60,838 bases of DNA. It comes from an uncultured Mycoplasmatota bacterium (GTDB lineage Bacteria > Bacillota_I > Bacilli_A > RF39 > UBA660). The position numbers and the translations under genes are program-made. Each line of letters starts with the position of its first letter. The stretch's first letter is position 1. Below are positions 1 to 10,358 of the stretch, piece after piece. The stretch lies in assembly GCA_947570175.1 (NCBI GenBank), contig CANOTJ010000008.1, positions 1 through 60,838 of the forward strand, read 5' to 3'. The notes below the pieces were generated by a model. That model worked only from the letters and a program-made list of their open reading frames with translations. It was not told the DNA's origin and ran no database searches.

Positions 1-58
1 TTTTGAGGTAGAATCAAAGTATTAAAAGTGGTGCGGTTCAAATTACAATTAAAAATAT

Positions 59-89
59 AAAAAATAAGCCTAAAATGCTTATTTTTTAT
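59..89 (+). terminator. Intrinsic terminator of an upstream gene
   Basis: A 9-bp stem (61-69 paired with 77-85, 7-nt loop) is followed by a T-run. The first 58 bases ahead of it show no open frame that I can assign, so they are probably the tail of the gene before recF (dnaN or the S4-domain gene by usual synteny, which is inference). Confidence 0.6.
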
Positions 90-98
90 ATTATTTTA

Positions 99-107
99 TG
101 GTATAAT
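99..107 (+). promoter_or_regulatory. Extended -10 promoter of recF-gyrB-gyrA
   Basis: TGG-TATAAT forms a perfect extended -10 (TG at 99-100, hexamer 102-107). No good -35 is visible at the right distance, as is usual for extended -10 promoters. It lies just after the upstream terminator and about 78 bases before recF, so it probably drives recF, gyrB and gyrA. Confidence 0.6.
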
Positions 108-184
108 TGTAAATGGGTATAGGAGTATTTAATTCATGAAACTTTTTTTATTCGTCGTTTAAATAATAAAAAAGAAGGTGAGTA

Positions 185-1300
185 ATGTATATAAAAAATA
201 TTTTATTGATGAATTTTAGAAATTATAAGACTTTAAAAATCAATTTTTCAAAAGGAATTAATATTATATATGGAAATAATGCTCAAGGAAAAACAAATTT
301 ATTAGAAAGTATATATGTTTTAGCACTTACAAAGTCTCATCGTTCTTTCATAGATAATAATTTGATTAAAGAAGAGGAAGAATCTTCTAAAATAGAAGGA
401 AATGTAGAAATTAATAATATAAATAGTAATTTTCAAATTATTATTTGTAAGAAAAATAAAAAATTAAAAATTGATAAAGATGAAATAAAGAAAATTAGTG
501 ATTATATTTCTAGATTAAATATAATTATTTTTTATCCCGAGGATTTAGAATTAATAAAAGGTGCCCCCAAAAATCGTAGACGTTTTTTAAATTTAGAACT
601 TAGTCAGTTATATCCAGAATATTTAGTATTATTAAATAATTATAATAAGATATTAAAAATGCGTAATGATTACATTAAACTTATTTGCTCAAGAAATACT
701 TCAGATTATAGTTATTTAAATATTTTGACAGATTATTTAATTGAACAATCTATTAAGATTTATCAATATCGTAACCAATTTATTTTAGAATTAAATGAAA
801 TTAGTTCTAGTATTTTTAAAAATATTTCAAATTTAGAACATTTTTGTATTAAATATAGAAATTCTATTTTTTTTGAGAATTATGATTCTATTTATATTAA
901 GAATCAGATGAAAGAATATTTTAAGAAAAATTTAGATCGCGAGATGAAATTAAAAACAACAATTATTGGTCCGCATAAAGATGATATAGAATTTTATATT
1001 GATGAGTTTAATTTGAAAAATTATGGTTCGCAGGGACAACAAAGAATGGCAGTTTTATCAATAAAATTAGCAGAGATTGATCTTTTTCTTAAAAAAAAGA
1101 ATCAATATCCAATTTTATTATTAGATGATGTTTTTAGTGAACTAGATGATCAAAAAAAGAATAATTTATTGAATTATATTCATGAAAAAATGCAAACAAT
1201 TATTACAACAACAGATTTAAAAAATATCGATCATTCTATCATAGAAAAAGCTAAATTAATAGAGATAGAGAATGGAAAAATTATAAAAGAGGTGAATTAG
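185..1300 (+). CDS. recF: DNA replication and repair protein RecF
   Basis: RecF is an SMC-like ATPase that helps load RecA at single-strand gaps with RecO and RecR. The 371-residue length is normal. The N-terminus carries the Walker A motif GNNAQGKTN near residues 31-39; the C-terminal part shows the GSQGQQR signature near residues 280-286 and the Walker B LLLDDVFSELD near residue 315. An AGAAGGTG ribosome site ends about 4 bases before the ATG. The gene abuts gyrB without spacing, the standard recF-gyrB order beside dnaA/dnaN in Firmicutes. recR lies 7 kb downstream, and recO is not in the window. Confidence 0.97.
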   Translation: MYIKNILLMNFRNYKTLKINFSKGINIIYGNNAQGKTNLLESIYVLALTKSHRSFIDNNLIKEEEESSKIEGNVEINNINSNFQIIICKKNKKLKIDKDEIKKISDYISRLNIIIFYPEDLELIKGAPKNRRRFLNLELSQLYPEYLVLLNNYNKILKMRNDYIKLICSRNTSDYSYLNILTDYLIEQSIKIYQYRNQFILELNEISSSIFKNISNLEHFCIKYRNSIFFENYDSIYIKNQMKEYFKKNLDREMKLKTTIIGPHKDDIEFYIDEFNLKNYGSQGQQRMAVLSIKLAEIDLFLKKKNQYPILLLDDVFSELDDQKKNNLLNYIHEKMQTIITTTDLKNIDHSIIEKAKLIEIENGKIIKEVN

Positions 1301-3232
<1,932 letters not shown>

Positions 3233-3242
3233 GAGGTATAAA

Positions 3243-5693
3243 ATGGATAATTTAAAATTGAATAACATAGTAACAGAAATGAAGGATTCATTTATTGAAT
3301 ATTCATTAAGTGTAATTATATCTCGTGCGCTTCCAGATTTAAGAGATGGTTTAAAACCTGTACATAGAAGAATATTATATACAATGTTAGAATCTGGATT
3401 TACTCCAGATAAAGCATATGTAAAATGTGCTAAAACAGTCGGAGCAGTAATTGGTAATTACCATCCACATGGAGATACTGCTGTTTATGATGCTATGGTA
3501 AGAATGGCTCAAGATTTTAGCTTTAGACATCCTTTAATAGATGGACATGGTAATTTTGGATCTATTGATGGTAGTACTGCAGCAGCATATCGTTATACTG
3601 AATCAAAAATTTCTAAAATTGCAATGGAATTAGTTAGAGATATCAATAAAAATACAGTAAATTTAATTGATAATTTTGATGCTTCTAGAAAGGAACCAGA
3701 GGTTTTACCAAGTAGATTTCCAAATATTTTAGTAAATGGAACAATGGGAATTGCTGTGGGAATGGCTACTAATATACCTCCACATAATTTAGGCGAAGTT
3801 ATTGATGGATGTATTGCATATATAGAAAATCCAGATATTGATATTTTAGGTCTTATGGAATATATTAAAGGGCCAGATTTTCCAACTGGAGGATCAATAT
3901 TAGGAAATAGTGGAATTAAGAAAGCCTATGAAATAGGAAAAGGAACAATAGCAATACGAGGCAAAGTGGATGTTGTAGAGAAAAAAGATCGTTATGAATT
4001 AATTATAACAGAAGTACCATATCAGGTTAATACCTCTTCATTAATTACAAGAATTGCTGAATTAGTTAGAGATAAAATAATAGATGGAATAGCAGATTTA
4101 AGAGAAGAAACTTCTTTCAAAGATGGGATGAAAATTGTTATTGAATTAAAGCGAGATGCAAATCCAAATGTTGTTTTGAACAATTTATATAAACATACAC
4201 AGTTACAATCCTCATATGGAATTAATATGTTAATGTTATATCAAGGAAAACCTCAAATTTTGGGGCTAAAAGATATTATTAGATATTATATTGATTTTCA
4301 AAAAGAAGTTATTTATAGGAGAACAGAATTTGAATTAAATAAAGCAATCAAGAGAGCACATATTTTAGAAGGATTAAAGATAGCCTTAGATCATATTGAT
4401 GAAGTAATTAAAATTATAAAAGAATCAAAAAGTGATATTTTGGCAAAAGAAAAATTAGTATCAAAATTTAATTTAGATGAGATTCAATCTGAAGCTATTT
4501 TAGAAATGAAATTAAGAAAATTAACTGGATTAGAGAAAGATAAAATATTGTCTGAATTAAATGAATTACTTCAAACAATCGAAAATTTAAAAGATATTTT
4601 ATCTAGCGAAGATAAAATTTTAAATGTAATAAAAAATGAGTTGATTGAAATCAAAGAAAAATATAGTGAAAGTAGAAAAACAGAGATAGATATGTCTTCA
4701 ATCGAATATATTGAAGATGAATCTTTAATCCCAGTAGAAGATATTGTTATTACACTTACACAGAATGGATATATTAAAAGAATGAATAGTAATAATTATA
4801 AAAGTCAAAATAGAGGTGGAGTAGGAATTAAAGGCATGGCTACTAATGAAGAAGATTATGTTCAAAATTTATTAACTATGACAACTCATGATTATATTTT
4901 ATTCTTTACTAATAAAGGAAAAGTATATCGTATTAAGGGCTATGAAATTCCACTATTTAGTAGGCAATCTAAAGGATTACCGATTGTTAATTTATTACCA
5001 ATAGAGAAAGATGAAATCGTAACTACTATGTTAAAAATAGATAGAGATGAGTCTTCTAATTATATTGTATTTTGTACACAAAAAGGATTAATTAAAAGAA
5101 CAAATGTAAAAGAATTTAATAACATAAGAAAAAATGGGAAAATAGCTATTACTTTAAAAGAAGACGATGAATTAATAGCTGCTAGAAAGACCGATGGTAA
5201 TAATGAAATCTTAATTGCTTCTACAAATGGACGAATGATTCGTTTTATGGAATCAGAAATTAGAATTATGGGAAGAACAGCTTCAGGAGTTAAAGGAATA
5301 GATATTGGAGCAGGAAAATGTGTTGGTTGTGAAATTACTACAGATAATCAACAAATTTTGGTAGTAACAGAAAAAGGTTATGGAAAAAGAACTTCCGTAA
5401 ATGAATATCGAATGACGCATCGAGGAAGCAAAGGTGTTAAAGCTTTAAATATAACAGAAAAGAATGGAAATATTGTTTCATTTAAAGTAGTAACAGGAAA
5501 TGAGGATTTAGTTATTATCACAGATAGTGGAATGATTATTAGATTACCATTAGAACAGGTATCTACTACTGGAAGAGTTGCCCAGGGTGTAAAATTAATT
5601 AATTTAAAAGAAAATCAGAAAGTTAGTACTGTGACTCTTATGGAAAAGGAAGAAGAAAATATTACTGAGGAATATTTAATAGAAGAAGAATAA
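3243..5693 (+). CDS. gyrA: DNA gyrase subunit A
   Basis: GyrA is the DNA-cleaving subunit of gyrase. The 816-residue protein has the winged-helix catalytic domain with the active-site Tyr118 in AAAYRYTE, followed by a coiled coil and a C-terminal beta-pinwheel. A GyrA-box-like QNRGGVG near residue 523 supports gyrase rather than topoisomerase IV. In the quinolone-determining region the position matching E. coli Ser83 is Thr79 and the Asp87 match is Asp83; this Thr may affect quinolone binding, but I cannot tell phenotype from it. A strong terminator follows the gene. Confidence 0.97.
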   Translation: MDNLKLNNIVTEMKDSFIEYSLSVIISRALPDLRDGLKPVHRRILYTMLESGFTPDKAYVKCAKTVGAVIGNYHPHGDTAVYDAMVRMAQDFSFRHPLIDGHGNFGSIDGSTAAAYRYTESKISKIAMELVRDINKNTVNLIDNFDASRKEPEVLPSRFPNILVNGTMGIAVGMATNIPPHNLGEVIDGCIAYIENPDIDILGLMEYIKGPDFPTGGSILGNSGIKKAYEIGKGTIAIRGKVDVVEKKDRYELIITEVPYQVNTSSLITRIAELVRDKIIDGIADLREETSFKDGMKIVIELKRDANPNVVLNNLYKHTQLQSSYGINMLMLYQGKPQILGLKDIIRYYIDFQKEVIYRRTEFELNKAIKRAHILEGLKIALDHIDEVIKIIKESKSDILAKEKLVSKFNLDEIQSEAILEMKLRKLTGLEKDKILSELNELLQTIENLKDILSSEDKILNVIKNELIEIKEKYSESRKTEIDMSSIEYIEDESLIPVEDIVITLTQNGYIKRMNSNNYKSQNRGGVGIKGMATNEEDYVQNLLTMTTHDYILFFTNKGKVYRIKGYEIPLFSRQSKGLPIVNLLPIEKDEIVTTMLKIDRDESSNYIVFCTQKGLIKRTNVKEFNNIRKNGKIAITLKEDDELIAARKTDGNNEILIASTNGRMIRFMESEIRIMGRTASGVKGIDIGAGKCVGCEITTDNQQILVVTEKGYGKRTSVNEYRMTHRGSKGVKALNITEKNGNIVSFKVVTGNEDLVIITDSGMIIRLPLEQVSTTGRVAQGVKLINLKENQKVSTVTLMEKEEENITEEYLIEEE

Positions 5694-5697
5694 AATT

Positions 5698-5740
5698 AAA
5701 ATACCTTAAGGTAAATAATTACATACTTTAAGGTATTTTT
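5698..5740 (+). terminator. Intrinsic terminator after gyrA
   Basis: A 12-bp A/T-rich stem (5698-5709 paired with 5728-5739) is followed by a T-run. It starts 5 bases after the gyrA stop and ends the recF-gyrB-gyrA unit. Confidence 0.75.
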
Positions 5741-5763
5741 ATATTCAAAATATAAAAATTTTT

Positions 5764-5785
5764 CAATGTTTCACGTGAAACATTG
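5764..5785. other. parS centromere-like site 1
   Basis: The 16-mer TGTTTCACGTGAAACA at 5767-5782 is a perfect match to the bacterial parS consensus bound by Spo0J/ParB, inside a 22-bp perfect palindrome. ParA and ParB are encoded in the same window at 29.4-31.1 kb. Origin-proximal, intergenic parS sites are where ParB nucleates and loads SMC. Confidence 0.95.
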
Positions 5786-5980
5786 ATTTAAAAAAATTAA
5801 TATTTTAATTTTATTGATATATTTAAATTAGAAGAATATTTTAGAAAAAAAAGATAACTAAATATAAAATAATATATCCACAATATACTAGTTTAAGAAA
5901 ATATAAAAGCTTAAATAAAGATGAATAATTAAAAAATATGTATGATTAATTTGAAATACTAATTTTAATAAATAAAATTT
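5786..5980. other. AT-rich spacer between the two parS sites
   Basis: About 195 bases of very A/T-rich sequence without a credible reading frame, tRNA or hairpin terminator. One near-match to a DnaA box (ATATCCACA at 5874-5882, one mismatch to TTATCCACA) is present, but a single box is not evidence of an origin. I see nothing else here. Confidence 0.5.
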
Positions 5981-6008
5981 TATCAATGTTTCACGTGAAA
6001 CATTGATA
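5981..6008. other. parS centromere-like site 2
   Basis: A second perfect TGTTTCACGTGAAACA at 5987-6002, set in a 28-bp perfect palindrome that is longer than that of site 1. Its centre is 220 bp from the centre of the first site. It sits just upstream of the SRP RNA promoter. Confidence 0.95.
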
Positions 6009-6015
6009 GATATAG

Positions 6016-6047
6016 TTGAAAAAAAAATAAAAATAGGTTAATATTAT
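6016..6047 (+). promoter_or_regulatory. Putative SRP RNA promoter
   Basis: TATTAT at 6042-6047 is a plausible -10 about 5 bases before the RNA start. TTGAAA at 6016-6021 could be the -35, but the 20-bp spacer is longer than ideal. Confidence 0.45.
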
Positions 6048-6050
6048 ATA

Positions 6051-6128
6051 CGACACAACATTTATATTTGAATCAGGTCAGGATCGGAAGATAGCAGCCT
6101 TAAGAATCTCTAAATGTGTGTGTCTTTT
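6051..6128 (+). ncRNA. ffs: Small signal recognition particle RNA (4.5S type)
   Basis: The RNA of the signal recognition particle, which with Ffh targets nascent membrane proteins. The conserved apical domain GGTCAGGATCGGAAGATAGC (6077-6096) is the Ffh-binding loop with its GGAA tetraloop. The two ends pair: GACACA plus ACATTTA at the 5' side with TAAATGT plus TGTGTC at the 3' side (6052-6065 and 6111-6124, one bulge). A T-run from 6125 completes an intrinsic terminator. It is the short form without an Alu domain, although many Bacilli and Clostridia carry the long form. It sits directly before tadA and dnaX, as the scr gene does in Bacillus. Confidence 0.93.
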
Positions 6129-6146
6129 TTTATGGATGGTGTTGGT

Positions 6147-6581
6147 ATGAAAAATATAGAATATATGAAAGTAGCTTTAAAAGAGGCAAATAAGGCTTAT
6201 ATCAAAGATGAAGTTCCAGTAGGAGCAGTAATTGTTCGAAATGATGAAATAATATCTAAAGGCTATAATCAAAAAGAAATTTCAAAAAATGCAATTAAAC
6301 ATGCAGAATTAATTGCAATTGATAAAGCATGTAAAAAAATGAATAGTTGGCATTTAGATGATTGTATTTTATATACTACATTGGAACCTTGTTTAATGTG
6401 CATGGGGGCAATTTTAGAATGTAGAATTAAGAAAATTTATTATGCAATATCTAATGAAAAATATGGTAGTATAAAATATTTAAGCGATCAACAATTATCA
6501 AAAATGCAGATAGAAAAAGGAATATGTGAAAAGGAATCTCTATTCTTATTACAAAATTTTTTTCAAAATAAAAGAAATTAA
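6147..6581 (+). CDS. tadA: tRNA-specific adenosine deaminase TadA
   Basis: TadA makes inosine at the wobble position of tRNA-Arg(ACG). The zinc deaminase motifs are clear: HAE (His52, Glu54) and PCLMC (Cys82, Cys85), counted from the start chosen here. In-frame ATGs exist at 6114 and 6132, but 6114 lies inside the SRP RNA and 6132 in its terminator. The ATG at 6147 has GGATGGTG about 5 bases ahead and starts where the family normally starts (MKNIEYMK). With this start the protein has 144 residues. It may be partly transcribed by readthrough from the SRP RNA. Confidence 0.93.
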   Translation: MKNIEYMKVALKEANKAYIKDEVPVGAVIVRNDEIISKGYNQKEISKNAIKHAELIAIDKACKKMNSWHLDDCILYTTLEPCLMCMGAILECRIKKIYYAISNEKYGSIKYLSDQQLSKMQIEKGICEKESLFLLQNFFQNKRN

Positions 6582-6607
6582 ATCAACTTTAATATTTTAT
6601 TTGAAAA

Positions 6608-6616
6608 TGATATAAT
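6608..6616 (+). promoter_or_regulatory. Extended -10 promoter of dnaX
   Basis: TGA-TATAAT (hexamer 6611-6616) lies 15 bases before the dnaX ATG, giving a very short leader with a GGTGG ribosome site. No clear -35. Confidence 0.5.
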
Positions 6617-6631
6617 AAGTATGGTGGTAAT

Positions 6632-8251
6632 ATGTATCAAACATTATATAGAAAATATAGGCCTTCTAATTTAGATGAAGTTGCAGGTCAGAAGGTAATA
6701 ATAAGAACATTAAAAAATGCAATTAAACAGAATAAATTATCACATGCTTATTTATTTACAGGACCAAGGGGAACAGGAAAAACAAGTGTAGCAAAGATTT
6801 TAGCAAGAACAGTTAACTGTACTTCTTTGGTTGAAACAAATCCATGTAATCAATGTAATAATTGTAAAGAAAATTTAAAACAGCCTATTGATATTATAGA
6901 AATAGATGCTGCTTCTAATAATGGAGTAGACGAGATTAGAGAAATAAAAAATAAAGTAAATTTAGTTCCATCAATTAATAAATATAAAGTTTATATCATA
7001 GATGAAGTTCATATGTTAACAGCAGGTGCTTTTAATGCATTATTAAAAACACTTGAAGAACCTCCTTCACATGTTATTTTTATCTTGGCAACAACAGAAC
7101 CACATAAAATACCTATGACTATTTTATCTAGATGTCAACGTTTTGATTTTCAAAAAATAAATATGGATGAAATTGTTCATAGATTGAGATACATATCTGA
7201 AAAAGAGAATATCTTGATAAGTGAAGATTGCTTAAAAGAAATTGCTAGAATATCAAGTGGAGGAATGCGGGATGCTATAGGAATTTTAGATCAAGCTAGT
7301 GCTTATTCAGATGAAAGAATTACTCTAGAAGATATTTATGAAATAAATGGATCATTGTCATCATTAGAAATAAAAGAATTTATTGAAAATTTACATAAAC
7401 AAAATTTAGAACAGTTAATTCAGTTGATAGAGTTTTATAATGAAAAAGGAAAAAATTTTTCTAAGTTAACAGAAGATATACTATTTTATTTAAGAAACAT
7501 TTTATTAAAGAATAATGTTCCAGATTATTTTTTATCATTGAAATTGGAATATGAAGAATATGATATTCAAATTGAAAATCAAAAATTAATGAATTGGATA
7601 GATCATTTTAATACAATGATTTTAGAATTAAAAAAGGTTAGTAATTCTAAATTGTTTTTTGAATTGAATATTATAAAATTATTGAATAATGATTCAAAAT
7701 CTCAAGTAATTAAAAAGAAAAGTGAATATGGAAAAAAAGAATTAATCGTAAATAAAAAAGTTAATCAAAAAAAATCAGAGAATGAGATTAATTTTGAAAC
7801 ATTAGAAAAACTAAAATCTATTAGGATTAATAATACTTTGTGTAATTTTAACAAAAAAGAGTATTTAGATTTCAAAGATAAGATAGAAGAAGTTCATCAA
7901 TTGCTTATTGATCCAGATTATAGTGAATGTGCATCCATTATTTTAGATGGTACTATGAAAGCAGCTGGAAATAATCATTTTATATTTGTATTTGATACAG
8001 AGCATGGTACAAATTTATATAATGAAAAATTAAATCAAATAGATAAACTATTTAAGTTTAAATTTCATGATACTTTTAGGAGTATAGCTGTAAATAAAAA
8101 AGAATGGGAAAAAATAAAAAAATCATTTAATAGTAAAGAAATATTATATGAATTTAAAAAAGAACCAAATGATTTAATAGATAAATTAATTTTAAAAAAA
8201 AGTGAGAATAATATTGAAGAAGACTTTGGAAATATAGTAGAATATAATTAA
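6632..8251 (+). CDS. dnaX: DNA polymerase III subunits gamma and tau
   Basis: DnaX is the motor of the clamp loader. The AAA+ domain has Walker A GPRGTGKT at residues 44-51, the zinc-binding cysteines 63, 72, 75 and 78, Walker B IDEVH at 123-127 and the sensor-1 region ending in LSRCQRF. Residues after about 370 form a Lys/Asn-rich linker and a C-terminal domain. At 539 residues it is close to B. subtilis DnaX. It is followed 19 bases later by ybaB and recR, a strongly conserved dnaX-ybaB-recR unit. Confidence 0.97.
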   Translation: MYQTLYRKYRPSNLDEVAGQKVIIRTLKNAIKQNKLSHAYLFTGPRGTGKTSVAKILARTVNCTSLVETNPCNQCNNCKENLKQPIDIIEIDAASNNGVDEIREIKNKVNLVPSINKYKVYIIDEVHMLTAGAFNALLKTLEEPPSHVIFILATTEPHKIPMTILSRCQRFDFQKINMDEIVHRLRYISEKENILISEDCLKEIARISSGGMRDAIGILDQASAYSDERITLEDIYEINGSLSSLEIKEFIENLHKQNLEQLIQLIEFYNEKGKNFSKLTEDILFYLRNILLKNNVPDYFLSLKLEYEEYDIQIENQKLMNWIDHFNTMILELKKVSNSKLFFELNIIKLLNNDSKSQVIKKKSEYGKKELIVNKKVNQKKSENEINFETLEKLKSIRINNTLCNFNKKEYLDFKDKIEEVHQLLIDPDYSECASIILDGTMKAAGNNHFIFVFDTEHGTNLYNEKLNQIDKLFKFKFHDTFRSIAVNKKEWEKIKKSFNSKEILYEFKKEPNDLIDKLILKKSENNIEEDFGNIVEYN

Positions 8252-8270
8252 TAGAAAAGAGGAAAATTTT

Positions 8271-8567
8271 ATGAATATTCAATCAATGATGAAACAAGCT
8301 CAAAAAATTCAAGATGAGATGTTAAAAGAAAAAGAAAATATAGATCAAAAAGATTTTATAGGAAAATCATCTTTTGTAGAAGTAATTTTAAAAGGAAATA
8401 AAACTATTTCAAATGTTAAAATCAATCAAGAAAAATTAGAAAAAGAAGATATAGAAATGTTAGAGGATATGTTAGTCGTTGCTATTAATGATGCGATGAA
8501 ACAGATTGATATAGAAGTAGATGAAAAATTAGGAAAATATACAAAAAGAATGCCAGGTTTATTTTGA
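8271..8567 (+). CDS. ybaB: YbaB/EbfC family nucleoid-associated protein
   Basis: A 98-residue DNA-binding protein of the YbaB/EbfC family, usually a dimer thought to bridge or bend DNA. It begins MNIQSMMKQAQKIQDEM, the family's N-terminal helix, and has the short beta-strand core with GKSSFVEVILKGN. The start has AGAGGAAAA upstream. Its TGA stop overlaps the recR ATG by one base, so recR is likely translationally coupled. Confidence 0.93.
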   Translation: MNIQSMMKQAQKIQDEMLKEKENIDQKDFIGKSSFVEVILKGNKTISNVKINQEKLEKEDIEMLEDMLVVAINDAMKQIDIEVDEKLGKYTKRMPGLF

Positions 8568-9163
8568 TGTATCCAGCAACAATTCATAATTTAATAGAAT
8601 GTTATAAAAAATTGCCTGGAATAGGAGAAAAGACAGCTGAAAGACTTGCTCTATCTACTTTGCAATTAGATGACGAAATTTTAAATTTATTTTCTAAATC
8701 ATTATTAGATAGTAAAAAGAAAATTAAAAGATGTAAAAAATGTAATCATTTATCTGAAGAAGATTTGTGCTCTATTTGTAAGAACACAAATAGAGACCAA
8801 AATATAATATGTGTTGTGGAAGAACCAAAAAATGTAATTGTATTTGAAAAAGTTGGAACATATAATGGATTATATCATGTTTTAGATGGATTAATTTCAC
8901 CACTTGATGGTGTTAATCCAGAGGATATAAAGATAGATGAATTAATAGATAGAATAAATAAAGAAGACATAGAAGAAATAATTATTGCTGTAAAACCTAG
9001 TATAGAAGGTGAAACAACAGCAATGTATATTTCAAAGTTATTAGAAAATATAAATGTAAAAATAACAAGAATTGCTCATGGAATTCCTTTGGGAGTAGAT
9101 ATGGAATATCTAGACCTATTAACTTTAGAAATGGCTTTAGAAGATAGGACAGACATATCATAA
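8567..9163 (+). CDS. recR: Recombination protein RecR
   Basis: RecR is the ring-forming partner of RecF and RecO in RecA loading at gaps. It has the helix-hairpin-helix LPGIGEKTAERL near residues 15-26, a C4 zinc finger (CKKC then CSIC) near 54-70, and a Toprim domain with CVVEEPKNV. At 198 residues it matches the family. The ATG at 8567 overlaps the ybaB stop; a TTG three bases earlier is not needed. Confidence 0.96.
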   Translation: MYPATIHNLIECYKKLPGIGEKTAERLALSTLQLDDEILNLFSKSLLDSKKKIKRCKKCNHLSEEDLCSICKNTNRDQNIICVVEEPKNVIVFEKVGTYNGLYHVLDGLISPLDGVNPEDIKIDELIDRINKEDIEEIIIAVKPSIEGETTAMYISKLLENINVKITRIAHGIPLGVDMEYLDLLTLEMALEDRTDIS

Positions 9164-9201
9164 AAATATTTTTTAAATCATATTGTAAAATAGGTGATGA
9201 T

Positions 9202-9390
9202 ATGATTCAAAAAATATTTAAATTTATGAAAAGACTTATTTTTAGCTCTTTTTTATTATATGGGTATAATATGTTATCTTTACCATTGAATATAATTGTA
9301 CCTATTAATGTTATTACAATATTAGGTATTACAATATTAGGTATTCCAGCGTTATTTGCTTTCATATTAATTCATATTTTTATTTATTAG
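9202..9390 (+). CDS. BofA-like membrane protein (pro-sigma-K processing inhibitor family)
   Basis: A 62-residue, almost entirely hydrophobic protein with two membrane segments. Its C-terminal part (LPLNIIVPIN, then ILGIPALFAFIL) resembles the end of BofA, which in Bacillus holds the SpoIVFB protease inactive in the outer forespore membrane. The position directly after recR is the place of bofA in Bacillus. It is shorter than B. subtilis BofA (87 residues). Bases 9313-9342 are a perfect 15-bp tandem duplication that repeats five residues (ITILG twice). A GGTGATGAT ribosome site precedes the ATG. The call rests mainly on synteny plus the C-terminal motif. Confidence 0.62.
   Translation: MIQKIFKFMKRLIFSSFLLYGYNMLSLPLNIIVPINVITILGITILGIPALFAFILIHIFIY
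9313..9342. repeat. 15-bp perfect tandem duplication inside the bofA-like gene
   Basis: ATTACAATATTAGGT occurs twice head to tail (9313-9327 and 9328-9342), in frame, doubling an ITILG block in the second membrane segment. Confidence 0.9.
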
Positions 9391-9404
9391 AAAAAGGTGT
9401 TAAA

Positions 9405-10358
9405 ATGCTTGATAATTTTATTGAAGAACAGAAAATAGCAACAAAAATATTAAAAAATGCAGTAAGAAAAAATAAGGTGAGTCATGCTTATTTATTAGAA
9501 ACAAATGGCTATAATAAAAAAAATCAATTTCTTTTATCATTTGTAAAATATTTATTATGTCCAAATCAATATAGTAATTTTAATGACTGTAAAAATTGTT
9601 ATCAATGCCAAAATATAGAGAAAGATAATTTCTCTGAATTAAAACATATTTATCCTGATGGTCTTTGGATAAAGAAAGAACAATTGCTCAATCTTCAAAA
9701 AGAATTTAGTGAAACAAGCATTCAATCTAATAAGAGAATTTATATTATTCATGAAGCCGAAAAAATGAATCCTTCTGCCGCTAATTCAATATTAAAATTT
9801 TTAGAGGAACCAGAAGATAATATCATAGCAATTTTAGTAACTGATAATATTCATCAATTATTAGATACAATCACATCAAGATGTCAAATTATAAGTTTGA
9901 AAAAAAATAATATTAACAACGAAAAAAATGCAATAGAAAGAATTAAACAGGAAATACAATTTACAGATGAATTAAATTCAATAGAAGATAAAATAATATT
10001 AGAGAAAATAGCTAAAATCATCGAATTTATTGATTATTTTGAAAAAAATCAATTAGATATTCTTCTATATACCAAAAGTAAATTTCATGATTTTTTTGTA
10101 GATAAAAATGATATTATTTTATTTTTTAGTATAGCAAATTTATTTTATTTAGAAGTATTGAAATATAAGAGTAACCAACCAATCAAAATATTTTTAGATT
10201 ATAAAAAGATTATAGATAATATTTCAAATACAAATACTATAGAGAATTTAACACATAAAATAAAAATAATCATCGATGCAAAGGATAATGTAAAATATAA
10301 TATAAATAATAATTTACTAATCGATAAATTAATTATTGAGATGACTGGAGGAGTATAG
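9405..10358 (+). CDS. holB: DNA polymerase III delta' subunit
   Basis: HolB is the stator of the clamp loader. The 317-residue protein resembles DnaX in its N-terminal half (KNKVSHAYLLE, zinc cysteines in CPNQ...CKNCYQC, and the SRCQII sensor-1 end) but has no Walker A lysine motif, as expected for delta'. HEAEKMNPSAANSILKFLEEP is typical. It is 14 bases after the BofA-like gene and its stop directly abuts ricT, matching the B. subtilis order holB-ricT(yaaT). Confidence 0.93.
   Translation: MLDNFIEEQKIATKILKNAVRKNKVSHAYLLETNGYNKKNQFLLSFVKYLLCPNQYSNFNDCKNCYQCQNIEKDNFSELKHIYPDGLWIKKEQLLNLQKEFSETSIQSNKRIYIIHEAEKMNPSAANSILKFLEEPEDNIIAILVTDNIHQLLDTITSRCQIISLKKNNINNEKNAIERIKQEIQFTDELNSIEDKIILEKIAKIIEFIDYFEKNQLDILLYTKSKFHDFFVDKNDIILFFSIANLFYLEVLKYKSNQPIKIFLDYKKIIDNISNTNTIENLTHKIKIIIDAKDNVKYNINNNLLIDKLIIEMTGGV

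Noticed and set aside
5694-6050. Possible replication origin between gyrA and the SRP RNA
   Set aside because: Only one imperfect DnaA box (5874-5882) is present. The AT-richness is near the genome background, and the region is better explained by parS sites.
6114-6146. Longer start for tadA at 6114 or 6132
   Set aside because: The first lies inside the SRP RNA and the second in its terminator; 6147 matches the family start and has a ribosome site.
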